Assembly: GCA_963812775.1 (NCBI GenBank)
Contig: CAWEWH010000009.1
Span: 1-64,000, forward strand
Reading direction: 5' to 3'
Source of the DNA: CAWEWH01 sp963812775
Lineage (GTDB): Bacteria; Pseudomonadota; Alphaproteobacteria; Rhizobiales; Beijerinckiaceae
DNA: 64,000 nucleotides
Below are positions 55,791 to 64,000 of this stretch, piece after piece (position 1 is the first letter of the stretch; each line of letters begins with the position of its first letter). Made by a program: the position numbers and the translations under genes. The notes beneath the pieces were generated by a model. The model was not told where the DNA came from and made no database searches. It saw only the letters and a program-made list of their open reading frames with translations.

Positions 55791-56570
55791 ATGGATCTTG
55801 GCATTGCCGGCCGCAAGGCGATCGTGTGCGCCTCGAGCAAGGGGCTCGGGCGGGGCTGCGCCGAGGCGCTGGCGGAGGCGGGCTGCGAACTCGTCCTCAA
55901 TGCCCGCGACGCCACGGTGCTGGAAGCCACCGCCGGCATCATCCGCCAGGCGAGCGGCGCCAAGGTCACGGCGGTGGCCGGCGACATCGCCAAGCCCGAC
56001 GTTCAGCGGGCGGTGCTTGCCGCCTGTCCGGCCCCCGACATCCTCGTCAACAACAACGGCGGCCCGCCGCCCAAGAGCTTCCGCGAGCTCGACCGCGAGG
56101 CCGTCACGGCCGGCCTCGTCAACAACATGATCACCCCCATCGAGCTCGTCCGCGCCGTCATCGACGGCATGGCCGAGCGCGGCTTTGGGCGCATCGTCAA
56201 CATCACCTCCGCGTCCGTGCTGACGCCGATCGCCGGCCTCAACGTCTCGTCAGGCGCGCGCGCCGGGCTCACCGCCTTCCTGTCCGGCGTCGCCCGCGAA
56301 GTGGCCGCCAAGGGCGTCACCATCAACAACATCCTGCCCGGCCCCTTCGACACCGACCGCATCAAGTCGACCATGGAGAAGGCCGCCGCCCAGCAGGGCA
56401 AGAGCGTCGAGGAGCTGAAGCGCCTGCGCACCGCCGAGAATCCCATGCGCCGCTTCGGCACGGCAGACGAGTTCGGCAAGCTCTGCGCCTTCCTGTGCAG
56501 CGTCCATGCCGGCTACATCACCGGCCAGAATTTTCTCATGGACGGCGGCGCCTTCCGCGGCACGTTCTAG
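55791..56570 (+). CDS. Atypical short-chain dehydrogenase lacking the Tyr-x3-Lys pair, 259 aa
   Basis: SDR fold with the cofactor motif ASSKGLG at residues 14-20 and LVNNNGGPPP in place of NNAG. Ser140 aligns with the catalytic serine, but the Tyr and Lys positions are Ser153 and Arg157 (NVSSGARAGL, where classical members have YxxSK). This matches a known atypical branch with the VNNxGGPP motif, often annotated as 3-oxoacyl-ACP reductase, whose activity is unclear. GGAGG precedes ATG 55791 by nine bases. Confidence 0.88.
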   Translation: MDLGIAGRKAIVCASSKGLGRGCAEALAEAGCELVLNARDATVLEATAGIIRQASGAKVTAVAGDIAKPDVQRAVLAACPAPDILVNNNGGPPPKSFRELDREAVTAGLVNNMITPIELVRAVIDGMAERGFGRIVNITSASVLTPIAGLNVSSGARAGLTAFLSGVAREVAAKGVTINNILPGPFDTDRIKSTMEKAAAQQGKSVEELKRLRTAENPMRRFGTADEFGKLCAFLCSVHAGYITGQNFLMDGGAFRGTF

Positions 56571-56581
56571 CGGGGCTGCCG

Positions 56582-57208
56582 TCACGGCCGCTTCTGCGCC
56601 GGCGATTTCATGTCGATGCCGCACTCCGCCGCGAACCGGTTCATTTGGCCGATGCTTCGCGTGAGCTGAGCAAAGCCCATCGTGGTTTTGAGGATGTCGC
56701 GCAGCGGCCTGCCTGCCTCTGAAGACAGGAACCCACTGATCTGCTGCGCCTCTTCCTGCGTGACCTCGTCGGAGAACAGAACGACGCCGTCGAAATTCAG
56801 GGGGCGACGCAAGCGCGATCCAAGACCTGTCCCTGCAGCAACGCGTTTGCTGCGTTCGGCGACCCCGATGGCAAATTTCTTGCCCGCCGGCGTCGCCAGG
56901 AACCGTAGCATCGGCTCGGCGCGCTCGGTCGTCGGCGCGCTGGCGCGAATGATCGGCACGAGCTCCGCCGCAAGACGGGCATCGGTCGCCTTGCCGTCGA
57001 CACAAGCCTTGAGGCCCGCGAGATGGGCGCGGCCGGCGGCGCTCGGCGTGACGTTGGCATTCAGCGCTTCGCGCTCGGCACTCACCAAGCCAATGGCTCG
57101 AACCAGCGCAAGCGAAGATTCATCCTGAGCCGCGGCAACCGGGCTGAGCAGCAAGATAGCTGCAACGCTGCCGAGGCGGATTGTTTCTCTGAGACACCAT
57201 GTCCTCAT
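56582..57208 (-). CDS. Secreted hypothetical protein, 208 aa (weakly DUF2059-like)
   Basis: Signal peptide (LGSVAAILLLSPVAAA), then an all-helical mature protein. FLATPAGKKFAIGVAERSKR and ISGFLSSEAGRPLRDILKTT are repeated as FxxxPAGxxF-like elements, as in DUF2059 and related periplasmic proteins. ATG 57208 follows AAGGAG at seven bases and gives the signal peptide, although the frame is open another 234 bases upstream. Function unknown. Confidence 0.65.
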   Translation of the reverse strand: MRTWCLRETIRLGSVAAILLLSPVAAAQDESSLALVRAIGLVSAEREALNANVTPSAAGRAHLAGLKACVDGKATDARLAAELVPIIRASAPTTERAEPMLRFLATPAGKKFAIGVAERSKRVAAGTGLGSRLRRPLNFDGVVLFSDEVTQEEAQQISGFLSSEAGRPLRDILKTTMGFAQLTRSIGQMNRFAAECGIDMKSPAQKRP

Positions 57209-57368
57209 GGCGCTCCTTATAGGCAACCCCGAAGCGCCGGTCGGTCGAGACGCTGCGATATCCGCTCCGCCCTGCCGGCGGCGGTGCGACCTTGCCGCGG
57301 CCCGCTTGCATTCGCGCCGAGGCGCCTGTTCTGTGTAAGGGTCGAATCGGATCCTCCGCAAAGCCTCC

Positions 57369-58299
57369 GTGCACCCCCTCCGCGGCATCGTCCTCAAGCT
57401 GCTCGCCACCCTCGCCTTCACCACCATGTCGGCGGCAATCAAGGAGCTTGCGCTGCTGCACTATCCGACCGGCGAGATGGTCTTCTGCCGCTCGATCTTC
57501 GCGCTCCTGCCGCTCATGTTCTGGCTCGGCTTTCGCGGCGAGATCGGCGGCATGTACCGCACCCGCCATTTTCGCCGGCACGTTTCACGCGCCGTCATCG
57601 GCGGCGCCTCCATGTTCTGCTTCTTCGCGGCCCTCGCCTATATCGCGCTGCCCGACGCCACCGCCATCGGTTACACCGTACCGCTCATCACCGTGGTGCT
57701 GGCCGCCCTCGTGCTCAAGGAGAGGGTGCGCGCCTATCGCTGGAGCGCCGTCGGCATCGGCTTCATCGGCGTCGCCATCATGCTGTCGCCCTATCTGGCC
57801 GGCGGCAGCCTGGCCAAGGGCGCAAGCGGCGCCGAGATCGGTGTCGCCTTGGCGCTCGGCAACTGCTTGCTCGCGGCCACCGCCATGGTGCAGGTGCGCC
57901 AGATGATCGTGGAGGGCGAGTTCGAGCGGCGCCATCGTGTTCTACTTCCAGCTCCTGGTGTCGGTCTTCGCCCTCGTCACCCTGTTCGGCGGCTGGAAGT
58001 TCCCCGATCTCTACGGCGCCGCCCTGCTCTTCTCCATCGGTATCCTGGGCGGCATCGGCCAGATCCTGCTCGTCAGCAGCTATCGGCACGCCGATGCCTC
58101 GCTGCTCGCACCCTTCGACTACACCAGCATGATCTGGGCGCTCATTTTCGGCTACGTCCTGTTCGGCGAGATACCCCTCCCGGCCGTGCTGATTGGCGCC
58201 ACGATCGTCATCGCGTCCGGCCTCTTCGTCGTGCTGCGCGAACACCGCCTGGCTGTGGCGGCCCGGGCCAAGGCCAGAGAGCCGACACCATCTGCCTAG
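57369..58299 (+). pseudogene. EamA-family (DMT) transporter, one +1 frameshift
   Basis: GTG start. Ten hydrophobic segments in two EamA repeats: GIVLKLLATLAFTTMSAAIK, MFCFFAALAYIALPDATAIG and YTVPLITVVLAALVLKERVR, then, after an extra G near 57932, IVFYFQLLVSVFALVTLFGG and LAPFDYTSMIWALIFGYVLF. Joined length is about 309, normal for the family. RhaT/EamA exporters move metabolites across the inner membrane; substrate unknown. It precedes the TPP riboswitch. Confidence 0.82.
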
Positions 58300-58339
58300 C
58301 TTGCTTTTCCCGTCCCGGACGCTTAATTCCAGGACATCT

Positions 58340-58437
58340 CCTTGGGGTGCCCCCGGCGATCGAGCGCTGGATCGACGCGGGCTGAGAGGCGAACGCCAAC
58401 CCATCGAACCTGACCCGGGTCATGCCGGCGGAGGAAA
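58340..58437 (+). promoter_or_regulatory. TPP riboswitch (THI element)
   Basis: Conserved blocks are in the right order: GGGGTGCCC, GGCTGAGA, ACCCATCGAACCTGA, CCCGGGTCATGCCGGCG and GAGGAAAGCG. The last block contains GGAGG, the ribosome-binding site of thiM six bases from its ATG. Binding of thiamine diphosphate should therefore hide the site and stop translation. Confidence 0.95.
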
Positions 58438-58442
58438 GCGAG

Positions 58443-59264
58443 ATGGCGAGAACCAGCCGCAAAGTCGCGACACGCACGCCTCCGGCCGAGCCGATCTTGT
58501 CCGAGCCGATCTCGTCCGAGGCGATCGCCGCGCTCATCGGCGTGCTGCGCCGGCGCTCGCCGCGCGTGCACTCCCTCACCAACATCGTGGCGCAGAATTT
58601 CACCGCCAATGTCCTCCTGGCGGCCGGCGCCATCCCCTCAATGACGATCGCGCCCGACGAGGTGGCCGCCTTCGCGGCCCGCAGCGACGCGCTGAACATC
58701 AACATCGGCACCCTCGATGCCACGCTGCGCAAATCCATCCCGCGCGCCATCGCGTCGGCCCGTAAGAACCGCAAGCCGTGGGCCTTCGATCCGGTGCTCA
58801 TCGACCGCTCGCCGCCGCGGCTGAAATTCGCCCGCAGCATCCTGGCGAGCGGCCCCACCATCCTGCGCGCCAACCGCACCGAGTTTCGCGCCCTCGCGGG
58901 CGTCGACGCCGATGAGGCGGCGATTGCCGCCTTCGCGGAGAAACACGGCTGCGTCGTCGCCATCACGGGCGAGGTCGATCTCGTGGCTGATGCGACGCGT
59001 CTCGTGGCGCTCGCCAACGGCCATCCGTTGATGGGCCAGGTCACCGCCGTCGGCTGCGCTGCAACCGCGCTGATTGCCGCCTTCGCGGCGGTCGCGGACG
59101 ATGCGTTGCTGGCGACGCTTGCCGGCCTTGCCATGATCGGCATTGCCGGCGAGCTGGCCGGCGAAACCGCCAACGGGCCCGGCAGCTTTGCGGTCGCGCT
59201 CCTCGACGCCCTCCACGCCGTCGATGCCGCGACCTTGGCGCGTCGCCTGCGACTGACCCCATGA
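58443..59264 (+). CDS. thiM: Hydroxyethylthiazole kinase ThiM, 273 aa
   Basis: Salvage kinase of the thiazole moiety of thiamine. Features: VHSLTNIVAQNFTANVLLAA at the N-terminus, ILRANRTEFRALAG, and AVGCAATALIAAFAAV, in place of the usual GTGC anion-hole motif (here AVGCAA). The start is fixed by the GGAGG inside the riboswitch. It overlaps thiE by four bases. Confidence 0.93.
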   Translation: MARTSRKVATRTPPAEPILSEPISSEAIAALIGVLRRRSPRVHSLTNIVAQNFTANVLLAAGAIPSMTIAPDEVAAFAARSDALNINIGTLDATLRKSIPRAIASARKNRKPWAFDPVLIDRSPPRLKFARSILASGPTILRANRTEFRALAGVDADEAAIAAFAEKHGCVVAITGEVDLVADATRLVALANGHPLMGQVTAVGCAATALIAAFAAVADDALLATLAGLAMIGIAGELAGETANGPGSFAVALLDALHAVDAATLARRLRLTP

Positions 59265-59938
59265 GCGCGCCTCCTCCCGATCTGCGCCTCTATGTGCTGC
59301 TCGATGCCGGCCGCACCGAGCGCGCCGCCTTGCCCGACCTGGCGCGCGCCACCGTGGCGGGCGGCGCCACGCTCCTGCAATATCGCGACAAGCGCGCCGA
59401 GACGCGCGCGCTCCTCGACACCGCCCGCGCCATCCTGGCGGCGGTCGACGGCAAGGTGCCGCTCCTCGTCAACGACCGCGTTGACGTGGCGCTCGCCGCG
59501 AGCGCCGACGGCGTGCATCTCGGCCAGGACGACATGACCGCCGAGGATGCCCGCCGCCTCTTGGGCCCCGACGCAATCATCGGCGTCTCGGCGACGCGCG
59601 ACGCGCATGTGCGCGCCCTTGCGGCCGCCCCTGTCGACTATGCCTGCGTCGGCGCCGTCTTCGTGACGACGAGCAAGGACGACGCCGAGACGCCCATCGG
59701 TCTCAACGGCCTCGCCCGTCTTGTCGCCTTGGCGCGAAAGCTCAACCCCAGGCTTCCGGTCGGCGCCATCTCGGGCATCGACGGCACCAATGCCTCGGGC
59801 GTCATCGGCGCCGGCGCCGACGGCATCGCGGTCATCTCCGCCGTCAGCGACGCGCCCGACCCCATGGCGGCGACGCGTGCGCTGCGCTCCACTATCGACC
59901 GCGCCCTCGCCGCGCGCGGCGCCGGAGGACCACGATGA
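59261..59938 (+). CDS. thiE: Thiamine-phosphate synthase ThiE, 225 aa
   Basis: TIM-barrel enzyme joining HMP-diphosphate and thiazole phosphate. Motifs: LLQYRDKRAETRALL, VPLLVNDRVDVALAASADGV with HLGQDDM, and IIGVSATRDAHVRA. GAVFVTTSKDDAETPIGLNG and GAISGIDGTNASGVIGAGAD bind phosphate. Overlaps both neighbours by four bases, so the three genes are translationally coupled. Confidence 0.94.
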   Translation: MSAPPPDLRLYVLLDAGRTERAALPDLARATVAGGATLLQYRDKRAETRALLDTARAILAAVDGKVPLLVNDRVDVALAASADGVHLGQDDMTAEDARRLLGPDAIIGVSATRDAHVRALAAAPVDYACVGAVFVTTSKDDAETPIGLNGLARLVALARKLNPRLPVGAISGIDGTNASGVIGAGADGIAVISAVSDAPDPMAATRALRSTIDRALAARGAGGPR

Positions 59939-60734
59939 CCATCGCGCTCACCATCGCCGGCTCCGACAGCGGCGGCGGCGCCGGCATCCAGGCCGATCTC
60001 AAGACCTTCTCGGCGCTCGGCGTCTATGGCGCCAGCGTGGTGACCGCGCTCACCGCCCAGAACACGCGCGGCGTCACCGCCATCCACGATGTCCCGCCGG
60101 ATTTCGTCAGCCAGCAGATCGACGCCGTGCTGGCCGACCTCAAGGTCGATGCGGTGAAGATCGGCATGCTGTCGCGCCCGGCCACCATCGCGGCGGTCGG
60201 CCAAGGGTCTTGCCGCCTTCAAGGGCCCGGTCGTCCTCGATCCCGTCATGGTGGCGGCGAGCGGCGACCGCCTCCTCGTTCCCGAGGCCGTCGCCGCCCT
60301 GAAGCAGGAGCTGATCCCCCTCGCGTCGCTCATCACGCCGAACCTGCCGGAAGCCGCTGCCCTCCTCGAGGAGCCGCTCGCCGCCGACGAGGAGGCGATG
60401 ACCGTCCAGGGCCGCATGCTTGTGCGGCAAGGCGCCAAGGCGGTGCTGGTGAAGGGCGGCCACGCAACCGGCGAGGACAGCGTCGACATCCTGGTCACGG
60501 CCGAGAAAGTTCGCCGCTATGCGGCCCGCCGCGTGGCCACGCAGAACACCCATGGCACCGGCTGCACCTTGTCGTCCGCCATCGCCGCCTTCCTGGCCCG
60601 CGGCCTCAGCGCCGAGAGCGCCATTGCCGAGGCCAAGGACTACCTGACCGGCGGCCATCGCGGCCGCCGACGGCCTCGAGGTCGGCCACGGTCACGGACC
60701 CGTTCACCATTTTCACCGCTGGTGGCCATCATGA
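59935..60734 (+). pseudogene. thiD: HMP/HMP-phosphate kinase ThiD, two +1 frameshifts
   Basis: Phosphorylates hydroxymethylpyrimidine twice for thiamine synthesis. N-terminus ALTIAGSDSGGGAGIQADLK is diagnostic. An extra G near 60200 and another near 60655 displace the frame; between them VVLDPVMVAASGDRLLVPEA and QNTHGTGCTLSSAIAAFLAR are intact in another frame. Both indels are G added before GCCA, and the restored protein is of normal length (about 266). Confidence 0.9.
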
Positions 60735-61805
60735 ACCGCACCTGACCGCTCCGCCCTCTGCCGTCGCGGCCGCAGCCCTCGCGGCTCCCGCCGTCGCCCG
60801 CGCGCAGACGCCCGTGCAGCTGGCGCATGGTGACCTCCTGGCCGAGAACCTGCCCGGCCCCGGCGTCTCGGCGCGTCGCGTCTGACCGAGCGCATCGCCG
60901 CCATGAGCGGCGGCCGGCTCGCGGTCGAGCTTTTCGCGGCCGGCGAGATCGTGCCGGCCTTCGAGGTGTTCGACGCGGTGGCGCGAGGCGCTGCCGAGAT
61001 GGGCCACACGGCCGCCTTCTATTGGCAAGGCAAGCTGCCGGGCGCCGTCTATCTTCACCACCGTGCCGTTCGGCTTGAGCCCGATCGAGCATCTCGCCTG
61101 GATCGAGCTCGGCGGCGGCCAGGCGCTGTGGGACGAGCTCTATCGCGCCGTCGGGGTCGCGCGGCTTCCTGGCCGGCAACACCGGCGTCAGATGGGCGGC
61201 TGGTTCCGCAAGGAGATCGCGCGATCTCGATGACCTCAAGGGCCTGCGCATCCGCGTGCAGGGGCCGGGCGGCGAGGTGTTTCGCCGCCTCGGCGCCACG
61301 CCGGTGGCCGTGCCGCCCGGCGAGATCACCGCGAGCCTGAGAGTCGGGCGCCATCGACGCCGTCGAGTTCCTGGCGCCGTCGAGCGATCTCGCGTCCGGC
61401 TTCCACCGCGCCACGTCATTCTACTACGCGCCCGGCTTCAACAAGCCCAACGGCGCCGGCGAATGCCTGGTGTCGCTGAAGGCCTACGAGGCGCTGGCGC
61501 CCGACCTTCGGGCCATCGTGGCGGAAGCCTGCTTCGCCGAGCATGCGGCGGCTCTTGCCGAGGCCGAGCGCCTCAACGCCGAGGCGCTCACCGCGCTCAC
61601 CGGCCGCTACAACGTCAAGGTGATGACCTTCCCGGACACGGTGCTGAAGGGCGCGCGTGAGGCGGCCACCGAGACGCTGGCCGAGGTGGCCCGCTCCTCT
61701 CCGCTTGCCGGGCGCATCGCCGAGAGCTACGCCGCCGCCAAGGAGCGCGGCAAGGCCTGGGGGGCGCTGCAATCGGGCATGAACGCGGCGCTGGCGCGCA
61801 TCTGA
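60731..61805 (+). pseudogene. TRAP transporter substrate-binding protein DctP-like, five or more frameshifts
   Basis: A signal-like N-terminus (VAAAALAAPAVARAQ) follows an ATG overlapping the thiD stop. Restored fragments match the DctP family: PGVSARRLTERIAAMSGGRL, GEIVPAFEVFDAVARGAAEM, FTTVPFGLSPIEHLAWIELG, RVQGPGGEVFRRLGATPVAV, SGAIDAVEFLAPSSDL and FYYAPGFNKPNGAGECLVSL. Single extra bases near 61050, 61155, 61220 and 61340, and others near 60800-60890, break it. With them removed it is about 350 residues, normal for the family. No DctQ or DctM gene follows. Confidence 0.82.
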
Positions 61806-61997
61806 ACGGGCCTGTCGCAGCCCCGCGACCGGTCATTGTGTGCGCGGCGCATGTGCCATGATGGGGAACAGACCGGGCCCCAGGCGGCCGGCCCGCGACA
61901 TTTGTGAGGCCGGACACATGCCGGCCGGGCCCGCTCTTGCCCCCTGACCCAACCCTGGCATCCTGATGTTCTGTTGGGTCGAGGAGCGAGACAGCCG

Positions 61998-62996
61998 ATG
62001 CATGTCGATCAACTCGGACGGCGCGATTTCATCACGCTGCTCGGCGGCGCCGCTGTCGCGTGGCCATTTGCGGCGCGTGCGCAGCAGCCGGGGATGCCGG
62101 TGATCGGCTATCTCGGTCCAAGTTCGCCTGCCGCGTTCGCGAGCCGCGTCAAGGCCTTCCGCGAAGGTCTCGACGAAGCCGGCTATGCCGAGGGTCGAAA
62201 CGTTGCCATCGAGTTTCGCTGGGCGGAAGGCCGGCACGATCGGCTGCCGGCCTTAGCGGCGGAACTGGCAAGCCGCAAGGTGGCGGTGATTGTCGCGCCC
62301 GGCGGCGCGCCTGCGGCGCTTGCCGCAAAGTCGGCCACCACGACGATCCCGATCGTCTTCGAGATGGGGGCCGACCCGATCGCCATCGGGCTGGTCGGCA
62401 ATCTGAGCCGGCCGGAAGGCAACCTCACCGGCATCTCGAGCCTGAACGTGGAGGTGACGCCGAAGCGGCTCGAGCTTCTGCACGAGCTGTCGCTCACCGT
62501 CCCGGTGGTCGCGGTTCTCGTCAACCCGACCAGTCCCACCGCCGCCTCACAGGTGAAGAGCCTCGAGGAGCCGGCCCGCGCGCTGGGCTTGCAGCTCCAC
62601 ATGCTGCACGCCAGCGCCGAACGGGACTTCGACGCCACCTTCGAGACCCTGCGCCAGCTGCGGCCGGGCGGGCTGGTGATCGCCTCCGACACCTTCTTCG
62701 CCACGCACAGTGAGCGGCTTGCCGACTTGACCATCCGCCACGCGCTGCCGGCGATCCACCAGTCCCGCGACTTCGCGGTGGCCGGCGGCCTGATGAGCTA
62801 CGGCGGCAGCTTCGTGGAGTTGCACCGTCAGGCCGGCATCTACACCGGGCGCATCATCAAGGGCGACAAGCCTGCCGATCTGTCGATCCAGCAGGTCACC
62901 AAGGTCGAGCTGTTCATCAACCTCAAGGCCGCCAAGACGCTGGGCGTCACCTTTCCGCGCCTGCTCCTCGGTCGGGCCGATCAGATCATCGATTGA
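61998..62996 (+). CDS. ABC transporter substrate-binding protein (PF04392-like), 332 aa
   Basis: Tat-type signal QLGRRDFITLLGGAAVAWPF followed by AARAQQ. The mature part, VIGYLGPSSPAAFASRVKAF and EGRNVAIEFRWAEGRHDRLP, then IPIVFEMGADPIAIGLVGNL, is the ABC_sub_bind family common in Bradyrhizobium and relatives. C-terminal KAAKTLGVTFPRLLLGRAD is the family's usual ending. ATG 61998 is chosen because it places the twin-arginine motif at the expected distance. No permease gene is adjacent in the same direction. Confidence 0.9.
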   Translation: MHVDQLGRRDFITLLGGAAVAWPFAARAQQPGMPVIGYLGPSSPAAFASRVKAFREGLDEAGYAEGRNVAIEFRWAEGRHDRLPALAAELASRKVAVIVAPGGAPAALAAKSATTTIPIVFEMGADPIAIGLVGNLSRPEGNLTGISSLNVEVTPKRLELLHELSLTVPVVAVLVNPTSPTAASQVKSLEEPARALGLQLHMLHASAERDFDATFETLRQLRPGGLVIASDTFFATHSERLADLTIRHALPAIHQSRDFAVAGGLMSYGGSFVELHRQAGIYTGRIIKGDKPADLSIQQVTKVELFINLKAAKTLGVTFPRLLLGRADQIID

Positions 62997-63044
62997 GGGT
63001 GGCGATTTCCGCTCCTTGCGCTTCGCCAGATCCCGATCTGAGCA

Positions 63045-63930
63045 CTACACCCGCTGCGCCCGCGGTCGGCCGAAGAGGCCGTAAGGGCGTGCCAGCAGCA
63101 TGCCGACGAGGGCGAGCGAGGATGCGAGCACGCCGCAACCTCCCCCAAGATACGGATCGAGGTAGCCGGTCGCCAGGCTCTCCAGCACACCGATGAGCAC
63201 GGCGGCCGTCATCGTCCCGGCGATGCTGTCCAGCCCCCCGATGATGACGATGGGAAAAATCTTGATGCCGATCAGCGCCGCGCCGACCTTGCCGCCCGCG
63301 ACCGAGCTCCACAGCGTTCCGGCCACCACGCAGATGGCGCCCGTCAGGCACCACACGATCAACAGATGACGGTCGATGTTGATCCCGACCGCCATGGCCA
63401 TCTGCGGGTCGTCGGCGATGGCGCGGAGCGCGACGCCGGTCCGGCTGTGCTGATAGAGCCAGGCGACGAAGCCGATCGCGACCAGCGAGATCAACGCCGC
63501 AATCAGTTTATCGCCCGGCACGACGAGACCCATGATCGCAAGTGATTCCGCTTGTATCGGCAGCGGAACGCCGCCCGCCACCTCGGTGGGGGCCATGCCG
63601 GCCAGCCCGCGCAGCAGCGCGCCGACGCCGAGCGTAACCATGAGAGCCGATATCGGCGGCCGCCCGATCAGGCGCTTCAGCACCAGCCGGCTGAAAAGCT
63701 CGGCGACGACGAACATGCCGCCACAGGCAAAGATCATCGCTCCAGCAACATCGAGTCCCGAGCGCGTTGAGGCCGGCGGCGATCAGCAGCGAACCCAGCA
63801 TCAGCCACTCGCCAATGGCAAAATTTATCAGCCGAAACGCCTTATAGACGACAACGAAGGCCAGCGCGATCAGCGCATAGACGGCGCCCGCCAGGGTCCC
63901 CTCGACGATCAACTGGAAGAAGAAGAGCAC
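63045..63930 (-). pseudogene. LivH-type branched-chain amino-acid ABC permease, one +1 frameshift
   Basis: Inner-membrane permease. N-terminus FQLIVEGTLAGAVYALIALA and YKAFRLINFAIGEWLMLGSL carry the family signature (NFAxGE). An extra G near 63758 shifts the frame; afterwards ISALMVTLGVGALLRGLAGM, GLVVPGDKLIAALISLVAIG and GGKVGAALIGIKIFPIVIIG with GGLDSIAGTMTAAVLIGVLE continue to RAQRV. Joined length is about 294, normal. Part of a transporter continuing beyond the window. Confidence 0.88.
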
Positions 63931-63946
63931 AGACTGCGATCCAACC

Positions 63947-64000
63947 TCACGACGTTTCGCCGCGGAAATGGGCCGGCTTGCCCGTCGTCCACACTTCTCC
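63947..64000 (-). CDS. C-terminal end of an upstream gene (partial)
   Basis: The minus strand is open from the window edge to a TGA at 63947-63949, ending VWTTGKPAHFRGETS. It stops 17 bases before the LivH start, as expected for a gene in the same transport operon. Only 17 codons are visible, so no function is assigned. Confidence 0.35.
   Translation of the reverse strand, partial: GEVWTTGKPAHFRGETS

Overview
Most of the window (about 5,980 to 64,000) is high-GC DNA of an alphaproteobacterium, most likely of the order Hyphomicrobiales (Rhizobiales). The evidence is the flagellin-flbT-flaF block with flgL-flgK-flgE, several copies of the palindromic GCGCATGATC...GATCATGCGC repeat common in rhizobial genomes, an alphaproteobacterial CheZ-like protein, a very long apolipoprotein-like helical protein, and substrate-binding proteins with an RRDFITLLGG-type signal. 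The first 5,976 bases are different: clearly lower GC, tiny minus-strand genes with strong Shine-Dalgarno sequences, a LAGLIDADG endonuclease and structural-type proteins. This segment looks phage-like. It meets the chromosome inside a 5'-truncated flagellin copy, so it is either an insertion or an assembly chimera.

Layout. 1-2,440 and 4,547-5,975: phage-like segment. Its repeat protein, with TVDT(Y/F)(L/I) units, is split by a GC-rich insertion sequence (2,441-4,546) flanked by CTAG. 5,976-13,544: flagellar filament, hook-associated and hook genes. 13,784-19,377: DUF1772 protein, SDR, HxlR regulator with twin operators and a divergent AhpD-like gene, YcjX/YcjF pair, SixA phosphatase. 19,594-23,982: tandem TPR-caspase genes, the second lacking the catalytic cysteine. 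24,069-37,000: outer-membrane beta-barrel protein, TraB/GumN, GST, PhzF, MoxR ATPase, LysE exporter, LTXXQ protein, omptin, VWA protein, USP, MFS, ferredoxin, HPt. 37,210-41,745: 1,511-residue membrane-anchored helical-repeat protein. 41,840-44,729: MBOAT/SGNH acyltransferase pair. 45,153-46,257: twin small secreted proteins. 46,274-53,483: chemoreceptor, Leu/Ile/Val-type binding protein and an Mla-type lipid transport operon. 53,588-57,208: dipeptide epimerase, CheZ-like protein, atypical SDR, secreted protein. 57,369-62,996: EamA transporter, TPP riboswitch with thiM-thiE-thiD, TRAP-type DctP, ABC binding protein. 63,045-64,000: LivH permease and the end of another gene.

How the genes work together. 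The flagellar block makes hook, junction and filament with post-transcriptional control by FlbT/FlaF; the chemoreceptor and CheZ-like protein serve the same motility system. MlaEFD plus lipoprotein form one lipid transporter. MoxR and the VWA protein probably act as a chaperone pair although 2.9 kb of other genes separate them. The thi genes salvage and assemble thiamine under riboswitch control.

Caveat: at least ten genes carry single-base frameshifts, nearly all +1 and clustered at 28.6-29.9 kb and 60.2-61.4 kb, while long genes elsewhere are intact. I read most of these as uncorrected consensus errors rather than true pseudogenes. No tRNA, rRNA or CRISPR array was seen.
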